A stretch of DNA of 18,554 nucleotides from CAYJBH01 sp964370605 (GCA_964370605.1 CAYJJX010000030.1:1-18554), one strand, 5' to 3'. Numbered from the stretch's first letter, positions 7,977 to 15,846 are shown. The notes: generated by a model from the letters alone, not told the origin. Program-made: numbers and translations.

Positions 7977-9494
7977 TTAGATTATCAGTGACTTTCCGGT
8001 CATCTCACTCGGCTGAGGTAATCCCATGATTTGCAACATGGTCGGTGCAATGTCGGCAAGCGATCCGCCGGAGCGGAGCTTGCAGTCATAGCCGATGACA
8101 CTGAGCGGTACCGGTGAGGTGGTGTGTGCGGTGAACGGTGAACTTCCGTCTGATTCCAACATCTGGTCCGCATTGCCGTGGTCGGCGGTCAAAATGATGA
8201 CACCCTCCATTTTTTCGACAGCGGCTTTTACCTTAGCAACACAGGCATCGACAGTTTTGACTGCGGTGACAGCGGCATCAAAGACACCGGTGTGACCGAC
8301 CATGTCGCAGTTGGCAAAGTTGAGGATAACTACATCGTATGCGCCCGATTCGATTCGTTTCACAGCCTCATCCGCAACCTCGTATGCAGACATCTCCGGC
8401 TTCAAGTCGTAGGTTGCAACCTTGGGTGATGCAATCAATGCACGCTCTTCACCGTCATAGACCTTTTCAACACCGCCGTTGAAAAAGAAGGTAACATGGG
8501 CATATTTTTCTGTCTCGGCGATGCGAAGTTGGGTCTTGCCGAGTGATGAAAGATATTCGCCTAGCGTGTTCTCAAGACCGTCCGGCTTGAAAGCAACGGT
8601 GACGTTTGGCATGGTGGCATCATACTGTGTCATGCAGACATAGTGTAGCTCAAAGAAACCGTTTGGACGGGCAAAACCGTCAAAAGCGGGATCGACAAAT
8701 GTTCTTGTAATCTCACGTGCACGGTCGGGTCGGAAGTTGAAGAATATCACGCTGTCTCCGGCAGAAATTTTACCGTTTTCATCGCAGATGGTCGGAAGGA
8801 CAAATTCGTCGGTCACCTGCTCGGCATAGCTCGATTTCACAGCCTCGACCGGATCGGAGTTTTTCACACCCTCGCCCATCACCATGGCGCTGTATGCTTT
8901 TTCCACACGCTCCCAGCGGTTGTCACGGTCCATGGCATAATAGCGACCCATCACGGTGGCAATGCTTCCAAGGCCGATAGCTTGTAGCTCGTCACGGAGT
9001 TCTGTGACAAAGTCGGCACCGCTTGAGGGGGGAACGTCACGTCCGTCCAAGAAACAATGGACATAAACATTCTTTACCCCACGCTTTTTCGCAAGTTCAA
9101 CAAGTGCATAAACATGCGTGTTGTGGGAATGGACACCACCGTCCGACAAAAGCCCTGCAAGATGCACGGCTTTGCCTGTTTTTGCCGCCGAATCCATGGC
9201 ATCGCAAAGTGCGACGTTTTCAAAAAAATCGCCGTCCTTGATAGATTTTGTGATGCGGGTCAGCTCTTGGTATACAACACGGCCGGCACCGATGTTTGTA
9301 TGTCCGACTTCACTGTTGCCCATCTGCCCTTCCGGCAGACCGACCGCTAGACCCGACGCATCGATGAGGGTGGTCGGGCAGGTGGTGAATATTTCGTTAA
9401 GTGCCGACGGATTGGCGGCAATAATGGCATTGCCCTCGGGCGATTTGCGATCACCGAAACCGTCCATTATGCAAAGTACAAGCGGTTTTTTCAT
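7977..9494 (-). CDS. gpmI: 2,3-bisphosphoglycerate-independent phosphoglycerate mutase
   Basis: Manganese enzyme converting 3-phosphoglycerate to 2-phosphoglycerate through a phosphoserine intermediate. It has 505 residues, the family length. The metal and phosphoserine site is intact: D11 in MDGFG, nucleophile S61 in GQMGNSEVGHTNIGAGR, DGGVHSH (118-124), FLDGRDVPP (148-156), FRPDRARE, NFANCDMVGHTG, and TADHGNADQM near residue 440. The ATG overlaps the tpiA stop (ATGA, 4 nt), so it is translationally coupled to tpiA. Next downstream on the same strand is serC, which together with serA competes for the same substrate, 3-phosphoglycerate. Confidence 0.97.
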   Translation of the reverse strand: MKKPLVLCIMDGFGDRKSPEGNAIIAANPSALNEIFTTCPTTLIDASGLAVGLPEGQMGNSEVGHTNIGAGRVVYQELTRITKSIKDGDFFENVALCDAMDSAAKTGKAVHLAGLLSDGGVHSHNTHVYALVELAKKRGVKNVYVHCFLDGRDVPPSSGADFVTELRDELQAIGLGSIATVMGRYYAMDRDNRWERVEKAYSAMVMGEGVKNSDPVEAVKSSYAEQVTDEFVLPTICDENGKISAGDSVIFFNFRPDRAREITRTFVDPAFDGFARPNGFFELHYVCMTQYDATMPNVTVAFKPDGLENTLGEYLSSLGKTQLRIAETEKYAHVTFFFNGGVEKVYDGEERALIASPKVATYDLKPEMSAYEVADEAVKRIESGAYDVVILNFANCDMVGHTGVFDAAVTAVKTVDACVAKVKAAVEKMEGVIILTADHGNADQMLESDGSSPFTAHTTSPVPLSVIGYDCKLRSGGSLADIAPTMLQIMGLPQPSEMTGKSLII

Positions 9495-10258
9495 CGGCTG
9501 CCTGCCTCTACGATAACCGCGAAGTCGGCAGATTTCAGCGAAGCACCGCCGATAAGTCCGCCGTCGATGTTTGCCATATCAAGAAGATTTGCGGCATTTT
9601 TTGGGTTCATGGAACCACCGTATTGAATAGTTGTCGCCTCTGCTACAGCCTCGCCGAACATGGCGGAAAGTTTTGTGCGGATAAAGGCACAAACTTCTTC
9701 TGCTTGGTCGTCGGTAGCGGTCACACCGGTTCCGATTGCCCATACCGGCTCATATGCGATGATAACATTTTTCATCATGTCGGCGGTAAAACCGGACAGT
9801 CCGCGTTTGACCTGAAGTGCAATCAGCTCTTCGGTGATACCGGCTTCACGTTGCTCCAGTGTTTCGCCCACACAGACGATGGCAACAAGGCCTGCATTGA
9901 CTGCGGCGGTTGCACGCAGGCAAACGGTCTCGTCCGTCTCGCCAAAATATTGGCGGCGCTCGCTGTGACCGATGACGGCATGAGTGACCTTCAGCTCGCA
10001 GAGCATGTCGGCAGAAATTTCGCCGGTGAAAGCACCGGATTTTTCAAAGTGAACGTTTTGTGCACCGACCATGATTCCGGTTCCGTCGCACAGTTCTACT
10101 GCCTTGGGCAGATCGACATAAGGCACGCAGATAACCACGTCACAGTCTGCCTTTGCAGCTATCGGCTTTAGCTCCTCAATCAGGGCAGCGGCCTCGGACG
10201 GAGTTTTGTTCATTTTCCAGTTGCCCGCAATGACAACTTTACGTTTAGCTTTATTCAT
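9491..10258 (-). CDS. tpiA: Triosephosphate isomerase
   Basis: Interconverts dihydroxyacetone phosphate and glyceraldehyde 3-phosphate in the cytosol. It has 255 residues from the ATG at 10258. The family N-terminus is VVIAGNWKMN with K15; then come VIGHSERR with H98, AYEPVWAIGTG with base E170, and phosphate-loop motifs IQYGGSMNP and GGLIGGASL. The open frame continues 52 codons further upstream, but those codons lie in the leader and are unlike the family. An AAAGGA site lies 14 nt before the ATG, an unusually long spacing, and immediately after the conserved leader element shared with folD. It is in the pgk-tpiA-gpmI order common in Bacillota; gapA is not next to them. Confidence 0.97.
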   Translation of the reverse strand: MNKAKRKVVIAGNWKMNKTPSEAAALIEELKPIAAKADCDVVICVPYVDLPKAVELCDGTGIMVGAQNVHFEKSGAFTGEISADMLCELKVTHAVIGHSERRQYFGETDETVCLRATAAVNAGLVAIVCVGETLEQREAGITEELIALQVKRGLSGFTADMMKNVIIAYEPVWAIGTGVTATDDQAEEVCAFIRTKLSAMFGEAVAEATTIQYGGSMNPKNAANLLDMANIDGGLIGGASLKSADFAVIVEAGSR

Positions 10259-10272
10259 AACTTGATTACCAA

Positions 10273-10322
10273 TCCTTTCTTTATATGTTTTGTCAGACAG
10301 CGCCATAAGATGGCGAATTACA
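10273..10322 (-). promoter_or_regulatory. Conserved leader element upstream of tpiA
   Basis: A 50-nt stretch on the minus strand ending in the tpiA AAGAAAGGA site. By hand it matches the folD leader (15785-15834) at 38 of 50 positions without gaps. It carries a CGCCAT-CTT-ATGGCG hairpin (6 bp, 3-nt loop), then a conserved GACAAAACA block and the SD sequence. It sits in the 137-nt gap after pgk. It could be an mRNA leader structure, a protein operator or a dispersed repeat. Confidence 0.55.
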
Positions 10323-10395
10323 AGCACATTATCGCTCGATGCGACAAAACTTTGTGTATAAAAACTTGTATTAATACTTTTTGTTGTATCGACTC

Positions 10396-11586
10396 TTACT
10401 TGTCGTCGAGGCAAGCAATACCGGGAAGGATCTGGCCTTCAAGGAACTCGAGGCTTGCGCCGCCGCCGGTGCTGATGTGGGTCATCTTGTCGGCAAATCC
10501 GAGTTGCTCTACAGCCGCTGCGGAGTCGCCACCACCAATGATAGAGATACTTCCACTGTCGGCAACAGCCTTGGCAACCGCAATGGTACCGGCTGCAAAG
10601 TTTTTCCACTCGCTCACACCCATCGGGCCGTTCCAGATGACAGTACCGGCTCCGTTGATTGCTTCGCTAAACAGTTTTTGTGTCTCCGGTCCGATGTCAA
10701 GACCCATCCAGCCGTCTTCAATGTGATAATCGTCCACGATCAGTGTGTCACAATCTTCCGCAAATTTGTTGCCGACTACATTGTCGACCGGAAGAAGCAT
10801 TTTTACGCCCTTTTTCTCGGCATCGTCCAGCATTTTCTTTGCAAGCTCAATCTTATCCTCTTCGCACAGCGACGAACCGATGGAAAGTCCCTGAGCCTTG
10901 AAGAAAGTATATGCCATGCCGCCACCGATGATCAATGTGTCCACCTTGTCCAGCAGGTTTTCGATAACACCGATCTTGTCGCTGACCTTTGCACCACCGA
11001 GGATTGCGACGAACGGACGTTTTGGGTTTTCCAGTGCTCCGCCCATGAACGATAGCTCTTTTCCGATGAGGAAACCGCAAACGGACGGCAGATAGTCGGC
11101 AAGACCTGCGGTAGAGGCATGTGCACGATGTGCGGTACCGAATGCGTCATTTACAAAGATATCGCCGAACGAGGCAAGCTTTTTGCCAAATTCGGGATCG
11201 TTTTTCTCTTCTTCCTTGTGGAAACGAAGGTTTTCCAAAAGGCAGATGTCGCCGTCTTTCAAAGCGGCAACCTTAGCGGCGGCATCGTCACCGATAACAT
11301 CGGTAGCCATCGCAACGGGGCAACCAAGGATTTCCGAGATGCGTTTTGCAACAGGAGCGAGAGAATACTTCTCGACAACCTCACCCTTCGGGCGACCCAT
11401 ATGGGAACAGAGCACAATTTTTGCGCCCTTTTCTTTCAGATATTTTACCGTATCCATTGCGGCAACAATTCTCTTGTCGTCGGTGATGGCGCCGTCCTTC
11501 ATCGGGACGTTAAAGTCGCAGCGCACAACGCAACGTTTGCCTGCGACATCGATGTCTTGAACTGTCTTTTTGTTCATCATGTTCAT
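10396..11586 (-). CDS. pgk: Phosphoglycerate kinase
   Basis: Transfers phosphate from 1,3-bisphosphoglycerate to ADP, giving ATP and 3-phosphoglycerate. It has 396 residues, normal length. Motifs are VRCDFNVPMKDG (21-32), SHMGRPKG (61-68), FVNDAFGTAHRAHAS, the nucleotide-site segment GGAKVSDKIGVIENLL (about 196-211), WNGPMGV, and the C-terminal GGGDSAAA and STGGGASLEFLEG. The first ATG of MNMMNKK is chosen because AGGAG lies 9 nt before it; the two internal Met codons have no such site. It heads the pgk-tpiA-gpmI series and has its own promoter candidate in the 226-nt gap after rnfA. Confidence 0.97.
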   Translation of the reverse strand: MNMMNKKTVQDIDVAGKRCVVRCDFNVPMKDGAITDDKRIVAAMDTVKYLKEKGAKIVLCSHMGRPKGEVVEKYSLAPVAKRISEILGCPVAMATDVIGDDAAAKVAALKDGDICLLENLRFHKEEEKNDPEFGKKLASFGDIFVNDAFGTAHRAHASTAGLADYLPSVCGFLIGKELSFMGGALENPKRPFVAILGGAKVSDKIGVIENLLDKVDTLIIGGGMAYTFFKAQGLSIGSSLCEEDKIELAKKMLDDAEKKGVKMLLPVDNVVGNKFAEDCDTLIVDDYHIEDGWMGLDIGPETQKLFSEAINGAGTVIWNGPMGVSEWKNFAAGTIAVAKAVADSGSISIIGGGDSAAAVEQLGFADKMTHISTGGGASLEFLEGQILPGIACLDDK

Positions 11587-11629
11587 GTTTTTATTCTCCT
11601 ATAATTTATTATATCTTATTTTGAAATAA

Positions 11630-11658
11630 ATTGTACCACAAAGAAGGCGGTCACGCAA
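11630..11658 (-). promoter_or_regulatory. Candidate promoter of pgk
   Basis: On the minus strand, TTGCGT (11653-11658), 17-bp spacer and TACAAT (11630-11635) lie about 45 nt before the pgk start. The -10 is good and the -35 weak (TTG only). The rest of the 11587-11812 gap is AT-rich. I saw no clear terminator for rnfA there, so read-through from the rpe-rnf unit is possible. Confidence 0.45.
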
Positions 11659-11812
11659 GCAAAAAATGGCAAATTGACAAATATTTAACGACACATTAAA
11701 CTTCTTGCAAAAATCTGCTGAATAGTAACGGTTTTGCGCAGAATGAAAATATCAATTCAGGGCATTGACAATAACAGATAACGAGGGGTTTTGTTCAAGT
11801 TTTATCGTTGCA

Positions 11813-12427
11813 TCAGATGACGCTGTGTCCGGAAAAACCGTAGATGGCAAGTGCAAGGATCCCAAGATAGATCAGCATGACCGGAAGACCGCGAAGAATT
11901 GCCGGTATTTCCTTTTTGAAGATGAGATGCTGTCCTTCGGTGACGATGAGGGTAGCAAGAAGATATCCGACAGCCGCACCGATGGCATAGCCCATCGCTT
12001 CGGCAAACGATTCAAATCCGGTGCCACACAGATACATTGTGCCGAAAACACTGCAGTTGAAGGCCGACATCGGAAGAATTTTCATTATGACTTTGCGCGA
12101 ATTATCCCTGATGAATACGTACACAATAAGCATGACGATGCCATAAGCAAGACAGCTGACTACGGCGTAATAGAGAGGTCTGATATAGTAACGCAGGTCG
12201 CCGAGCTGTTGCAAGATATCTTGTGCGAAGTAGGCAAAAGGAGCCGTAATGATCTGCATCAACATTAAAAGTCCACAGAAAATGACGGTGTCGATTCCAT
12301 CGTCATCCACCAACTTCAAAAGACGTGAAACGCCGAGTGAACGGGCGAACACGACGTTTTCGATCATAATAGCGACCATTGCAAAGCTGAAGAACGATGC
12401 AAGCGAGTCGAGAAGATATTCAATCAT
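11813..12427 (-). CDS. rnfA: RnfA-like membrane protein, divergent
   Basis: A 204-residue protein with about six hydrophobic helices, of the RnfA/RnfE/NqrD/NqrE family. In Rnf (ferredoxin:NAD oxidoreductase, ion-pumping) RnfA and RnfE form a pseudo-symmetric pair that holds a [2Fe-2S] cluster within the membrane. Recognisable parts are IENVVFARSLGVS (22-34, family NNFVLxKFLGLCP), LPMSAFNCSVFG (118-129, family LPLITTNCAVLG) and the C-terminus LRGLPVMLIYLGILALAIYGFSG. The first cluster Cys position is Ser34 or is deleted; the second, C125, is kept. The start overlaps the rnfE stop by 4 nt (ATGA), with AAAGGGGG upstream. It is a clear relative but an outlier, so a function other than classical Rnf is possible. 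Confidence 0.8.
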   Translation of the reverse strand: MIEYLLDSLASFFSFAMVAIMIENVVFARSLGVSRLLKLVDDDGIDTVIFCGLLMLMQIITAPFAYFAQDILQQLGDLRYYIRPLYYAVVSCLAYGIVMLIVYVFIRDNSRKVIMKILPMSAFNCSVFGTMYLCGTGFESFAEAMGYAIGAAVGYLLATLIVTEGQHLIFKKEIPAILRGLPVMLIYLGILALAIYGFSGHSVI

Positions 12428-13077
12428 GTGCTAAGCTTCGCCCCCTTTACAATAATTTTCCAGAAAAGAACGACGGTGTATTTCCAGACCGCGGCGATGA
12501 TTCCGGTTATGATGAAGCCGCCGCTGACCAGTTTTGCAAGCGGGAAAATCGGTTGTGACATCAAAACAACATCGTTGACGGTCCCGAACGCCAAAAATTC
12601 ACGGACGGTGCCGATGACAATGATTGCGAGAGCAAACCCAAGGGCGGTTCGAAGTCCTTTTGTGATTGCCTTAAAGATCGGTTCACGAGTCTTTCGTTCA
12701 TATCGCTTTATGATGATAGGATCCATGACCAACACAGGGAGATAGAGATGAAACTGCAAAAGTTCTGCAATTCCGAAAATGCGAGTGAGCACAAAGAACA
12801 TGGCAATATAGCTCACACCGGCAGTCAGAACATAGAGGGGACCGCGAAGTTTTGTATTGATAAAAAAGTTGATGGTTGCCGAACCGACTCTTGTGAGAAC
12901 CAAGAGTATAAATACCGCAAGCGCGATTATTACGGCGTCATCAAAGGTACGACCTGCAACAATAACCGGTGCCAAACCAAGCCCCTTGAAAATTACCGGA
13001 TTATTCACAAAGATACGCTCGTTGTTGATTATATCTTCACGGTTGTTATAGGTGCGCACAAAAAAGTTACTTGCCAT
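12424..13077 (-). CDS. rnfE: RnfE-like membrane protein without cysteines
   Basis: A 217-residue polytopic protein of the RnfE/NqrD family. It aligns with E. coli RsxE over its length: NNPVIFKGLGLAPVIVAG (25-42, family NNSALVQLLGLCPLLAV), LYLPVLVMDPIIIKRYE (111-127, family IPLIVTNCIVVGRAE), and ALGFALAIIVIGTVREFLAFGTV (145-167). The two cluster-ligand Cys positions are A36 and P120, and no cysteine exists anywhere in the protein. AGGAG lies 7 nt before the ATG. The start overlaps the rnfD stop by 11 nt and the stop overlaps rnfA by 4 nt, so the three are translated together. A cysteine-ligated cluster cannot be held by this subunit. Confidence 0.82.
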   Translation of the reverse strand: MASNFFVRTYNNREDIINNERIFVNNPVIFKGLGLAPVIVAGRTFDDAVIIALAVFILLVLTRVGSATINFFINTKLRGPLYVLTAGVSYIAMFFVLTRIFGIAELLQFHLYLPVLVMDPIIIKRYERKTREPIFKAITKGLRTALGFALAIIVIGTVREFLAFGTVNDVVLMSQPIFPLAKLVSGGFIITGIIAAVWKYTVVLFWKIIVKGAKLST

Positions 13078-14032
13078 GTGACAACTCCTTTCTGCGTCGG
13101 AACCAGCGTTTTACAAGCCTTGCATTAGTAGCTTTATCATAAAAGCCGGACAAGGATCCGGTGATGATGACGGCAAAGCAAATATTGAGTTCAAAGGCTC
13201 CGAATCTGTTGAACATCACAACGATAATGGCAAGCACAAGACCGAATATAAGCCTACCGAGCAATCTTTTTGGTGCGACGACCGGATCGGAGATGATGAA
13301 AACACAGGCGAAAAGCAACATTCCGGAGGTTAGCTCATATCTGAGAACATCCAAAACATTTGCATCTTGCACACGTGGGAAGAGGAGAGTCAGCGCTGAA
13401 AAAGCAATCAGAAATGACAGGACAATCGAAATTGCAATACGGCGACGGATGCAAAGAAGAAGGCCTGCGGATATGATTACTATGATAAAAGTAGCACCCA
13501 TCGGGCCTGCAAAGTTTCCGGTTAATGTATCCAAAAGCGAGGTGCTGGGTAGACCGCCGTTTTTTAACGTTGCCGAGTTGGCGGATACCAACGAGACGGT
13601 ATCATCCAGATTTGTCGGAAGATTGCGGAAGGGAAGCGGATATCTGAAAATTTGCTCCGGCCAGCTTGCAACAGCCACAATAAATCCTACCGCCGCGGGG
13701 CTGAAAGGATAGTGATGAAGACCGCCAAAAGCGTATTTTCCAATCATGACCGCCGAAAAAGTTGCGGTAATAACCACCTCGTAGCCGATGGAGGCAGGGA
13801 ACATCAATACCAGCGTCATGGCGATGACATAGCTGCTCAGATCACTCTCGACGAAGGCGTTGCTGCGCACTGCACGCACCAATATATCGCTGATAAGCGC
13901 GCAGGCCAAAGCGATGCCGGCAACGACTGCAACCCGCACGCCATAAAGAAAGAATGCGGTTGCGAGCAACACCAAAAGGCATAGGCCACGCTCGACATCA
14001 CTGTAAAAATATTCGTTTGGTTTTTGTTTCAT
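13067..14032 (-). CDS. rnfD: RnfD-like membrane flavoprotein subunit
   Basis: A 321-residue membrane protein of the RnfD/NqrB family, which in Rnf carries covalent FMN and forms part of the ion path. Visible motifs are GKYAFGGLHHYPFSPAAVGF (98-117, family GKxLFGGLGxNPFNPAxVG), a SANSATLKNGG segment (150-160) at the place of the family SGATPLA flavin site, with T155 the candidate attachment residue, TLTGNFAGPMGAT (169-181), and SDPVVAPKRLLGRLIFG (248-264, family TDPVTSPxxxxGRLIFG). There are about nine hydrophobic segments and a basic C-terminal tail (KRWFRRRKE). AGGA lies 11 nt upstream of the ATG. It begins 35 nt after rpe and overlaps rnfE. No rnfG, rnfC, rnfB or apbE is in the window. Confidence 0.85.
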   Translation of the reverse strand: MKQKPNEYFYSDVERGLCLLVLLATAFFLYGVRVAVVAGIALACALISDILVRAVRSNAFVESDLSSYVIAMTLVLMFPASIGYEVVITATFSAVMIGKYAFGGLHHYPFSPAAVGFIVAVASWPEQIFRYPLPFRNLPTNLDDTVSLVSANSATLKNGGLPSTSLLDTLTGNFAGPMGATFIIVIISAGLLLCIRRRIAISIVLSFLIAFSALTLLFPRVQDANVLDVLRYELTSGMLLFACVFIISDPVVAPKRLLGRLIFGLVLAIIVVMFNRFGAFELNICFAVIITGSLSGFYDKATNARLVKRWFRRRKELSHGK

Positions 14033-14067
14033 CTAAAAAATAGTCCTTTGTTTATCTGTTTTTTGTC

Positions 14068-14730
14068 TCAGTCATTTTTTGACAGCGCTTTAAAAGCAGC
14101 TATTTTCTCTGCTGAGCGTTCTGCATCATCGAAAAGATAACTCCCGGCAACCAAAATATCGGCGCCGGCCTCGACGCAAGGAACGGCAGTGGTGTCGTTT
14201 ATTCCACCATCGACCGAGACAAACAGGTTTGGTCGATGGATGTTGGCGTATTCACGTATTGCGGCAATTTTTTCAACTGCTTCCGGCATGAATTTTTGTC
14301 CGCCGTAGCCGGGTTCGACCGACATAACCAGTACCAACTCGAGTTGAGAAATGTAGGGGAAAATCATTTCGACCGGTGTGGAGGGTCGGATGGAGAGACC
14401 CGCCTTCAATCCAAATGAGTGGATAAGGTCGATTGCCTCTGCGGTGTTGCTTTCCGACTCGATATGAAATGTGATCATATCTGCGCCGGCCTTGGCGAAA
14501 TCAGCGATATAATCTTGCGGCTTTATCAGCATCAAATGAACATCATAACAAGTCTCGACAGCCGCTGAGAGCGACTGCAAAACCGGAATACCGATACTGA
14601 TATTCGGAACAAACACTCCGTCCATTACGTCGATGTGGAGCATGTCGGCGCCGCTGTCCAACATTGAGCGGCAGTCGTCGCCGAGCTTTGCAAAGTCTGC
14701 CGCCAGGATTGATGGGGATATATAGATCAT
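14068..14730 (-). CDS. rpe: Ribulose-phosphate 3-epimerase
   Basis: TIM-barrel metal enzyme of the pentose phosphate pathway that interconverts ribulose 5-phosphate and xylulose 5-phosphate. It has 220 residues, family length. Motifs are ISPSILAADFAKLG (4-17), HIDVMDGVFVPN (metal and catalytic Asp), DVHLMI-like DVHLMLIKP, SVEPGYGGQKF, and VSVDGGIN with the second catalytic Asp. The ATG at 14730 is chosen because the family begins at this point and a GGA lies 8 nt upstream. An ATG at 14778 would fall only a few bases after the predicted transcription start with no ribosome site. It is first in a unit with the Rnf-like genes. Confidence 0.96.
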   Translation of the reverse strand: MIYISPSILAADFAKLGDDCRSMLDSGADMLHIDVMDGVFVPNISIGIPVLQSLSAAVETCYDVHLMLIKPQDYIADFAKAGADMITFHIESESNTAEAIDLIHSFGLKAGLSIRPSTPVEMIFPYISQLELVLVMSVEPGYGGQKFMPEAVEKIAAIREYANIHRPNLFVSVDGGINDTTAVPCVEAGADILVAGSYLFDDAERSAEKIAAFKALSKND

Positions 14731-14792
14731 TTTTTCATTCCAATTGTTTATTGTTTTGATGAGGTAGAAATTTCTCATGTCATATATAATAT

Positions 14793-14821
14793 ATTATACT
14801 CTATGGATAGGGATTTTGCAA
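14793..14821 (-). promoter_or_regulatory. Promoter of rpe-rnfDEA
   Basis: Minus-strand TTGCAA (14816-14821), 17-bp spacer and TATAAT (14793-14798), placing the transcript start near 14786. The -10 is perfect. It lies back to back with the fchA promoter in the 294-nt divergent gap. Confidence 0.75.
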
Positions 14822-14934
14822 GCCGTTTTGTCAGGTTACTCGGGTTTTGGAGATTTATGTGGCACATATAAAGCACGAGAACAGGAGTTTTAGCCCATCT
14901 TTTTCTTTTGAGCGAAACTTGTTTTGGTCGCGAC

Positions 14935-14963
14935 TTGAAAAGACGGCAAATTTATGATAAAAT
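14935..14963 (+). promoter_or_regulatory. Promoter of fchA
   Basis: TTGAAA (14935-14940), 17-bp spacer, TAAAAT (14958-14963); each box matches the consensus at five of six positions. It predicts a 5' leader of about 55 nt before fchA. Confidence 0.65.
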
Positions 14964-15024
14964 AATATCACGACTTCAAATCTACATATACCGATTGGTT
15001 ACACTTCAGAAAGGACTGAATTTT

Positions 15025-15654
15025 ATGGATTTTATTAGTGGCAGTTGCAGAGATTTTGTTGAAGTTTTGGCATCAAAAGCACCGACACCGGGCGGCGGAG
15101 GAGCGGCGGCATATGTCGGCGCGATAGGCACCGCACTCGGCAACATGGTGGGGAGCCTTACGGTTGGCAAGAAAAAATATGCCGACGTAGAGGCAGATAT
15201 CCTGGAACTGAACGATAAAGCCAAGGCGTTGCAGTCAGAATTGTTGGCGTTGGTCGCCAAAGATGCCGAGGTGTTTGAGCCACTGTCACGCGCCTATGGA
15301 ATGCCAAAAGATACACCGGAACAGCAGGCAGAGAAAACTCGCGTGATGGAGGCGGCATTACTTGAATGCTGTGAGGTGCCGATGAATATCATGCGTTGTT
15401 GCTGTGAGGCGATCGAACTTCATGCCGAGTACGCAAAGAAAGGTACCGCGATAGCAATAAGTGATGTCGGTGTCGGTGTGGAGTGTTGTAGAGCGGCACT
15501 GCGCGGTGCATCTCTGAATGTATTTATCAACACAAAATACATGGCAGACAAATCTCGTGCCGATGAACTCAATGCAAAGGCGAAGCAGATGCTTCAAAAA
15601 TACTGCAAGATGGCAGAGGAAATCTATGCCGATGTCGAGGCGCGATTTTTTTAG
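15025..15654 (+). CDS. fchA: Methenyltetrahydrofolate cyclohydrolase (cyclodeaminase family)
   Basis: A 209-residue all-helical protein of the formiminotransferase-cyclodeaminase C-terminal family (FTCD_C). In Clostridia, stand-alone members act as 5,10-methenyl-THF cyclohydrolase. Seen are the N-terminal SCRDFVEVLASKAPTPGGG (7-25, the family hallmark APTPGGG), GNMVGSLTVGKKKY, and the conserved C-terminal SDVGVGVECCRAALRGASLNV segment. The ATG at 15025 has AAAGGA 9 nt upstream; the open frame extends 39 codons further back but crosses the promoter. No formiminotransferase domain is present. The neighbour folD, 192 nt downstream on the same strand, lacks the usual cyclohydrolase lysine, which supports the cyclohydrolase over a cyclodeaminase role. 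Confidence 0.9.
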   Translation: MDFISGSCRDFVEVLASKAPTPGGGGAAAYVGAIGTALGNMVGSLTVGKKKYADVEADILELNDKAKALQSELLALVAKDAEVFEPLSRAYGMPKDTPEQQAEKTRVMEAALLECCEVPMNIMRCCCEAIELHAEYAKKGTAIAISDVGVGVECCRAALRGASLNVFINTKYMADKSRADELNAKAKQMLQKYCKMAEEIYADVEARFF

Positions 15655-15766
15655 TATTTTATGAGTTTGGTGACTACGATGCACCTTTGAAAAGAAATCG
15701 ACAAGAGCATTAAAAGTTATAAAACAAGTTTTCAACCCAACTTTAGTTGGTCCTGAGTCTTTGTCT

Positions 15767-15834
15767 TTTCAAACGGAGTGCGTTTGAAATTCGCCATTAT
15801 GTGGCAAAACCGGACAAAACAAATTAAGAAAGGA
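15767..15834 (+). promoter_or_regulatory. folD leader: stem-loop plus element shared with tpiA
   Basis: A perfect 9-bp stem-loop (TTTCAAACG 15767-15775, CGTTTGAAA 15781-15789, loop GAGTG) runs into a 50-nt element (15785-15834) that matches the tpiA leader at 38 of 50 positions. The element has a short GCCAT/GTGGC stem, a GACAAAACA block and the SD AAGAAAGGA. A small CCAAC/GTTGG hairpin lies just upstream (15737-15750). The signature of the ZTP riboswitch, often found before folD, was looked for and not seen. Confidence 0.5.
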
Positions 15835-15846
15835 ATTGACATAATT

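Noticed and set aside
10259..10414. 52-residue N-terminal extension of TpiA
   Set aside because: It reads through the conserved leader and into the end of pgk. The TpiA family starts at the VVIAGNWKMN region.
14908..15024. 39-residue N-terminal extension of FchA
   Set aside because: It spans the -35/-10 promoter boxes; the AAAGGA site and family start fit the ATG at 15025.
15655..15846. ZTP (pfl) riboswitch upstream of folD
   Set aside because: The conserved cores of that RNA were not found in the leader, although this class often precedes folD.
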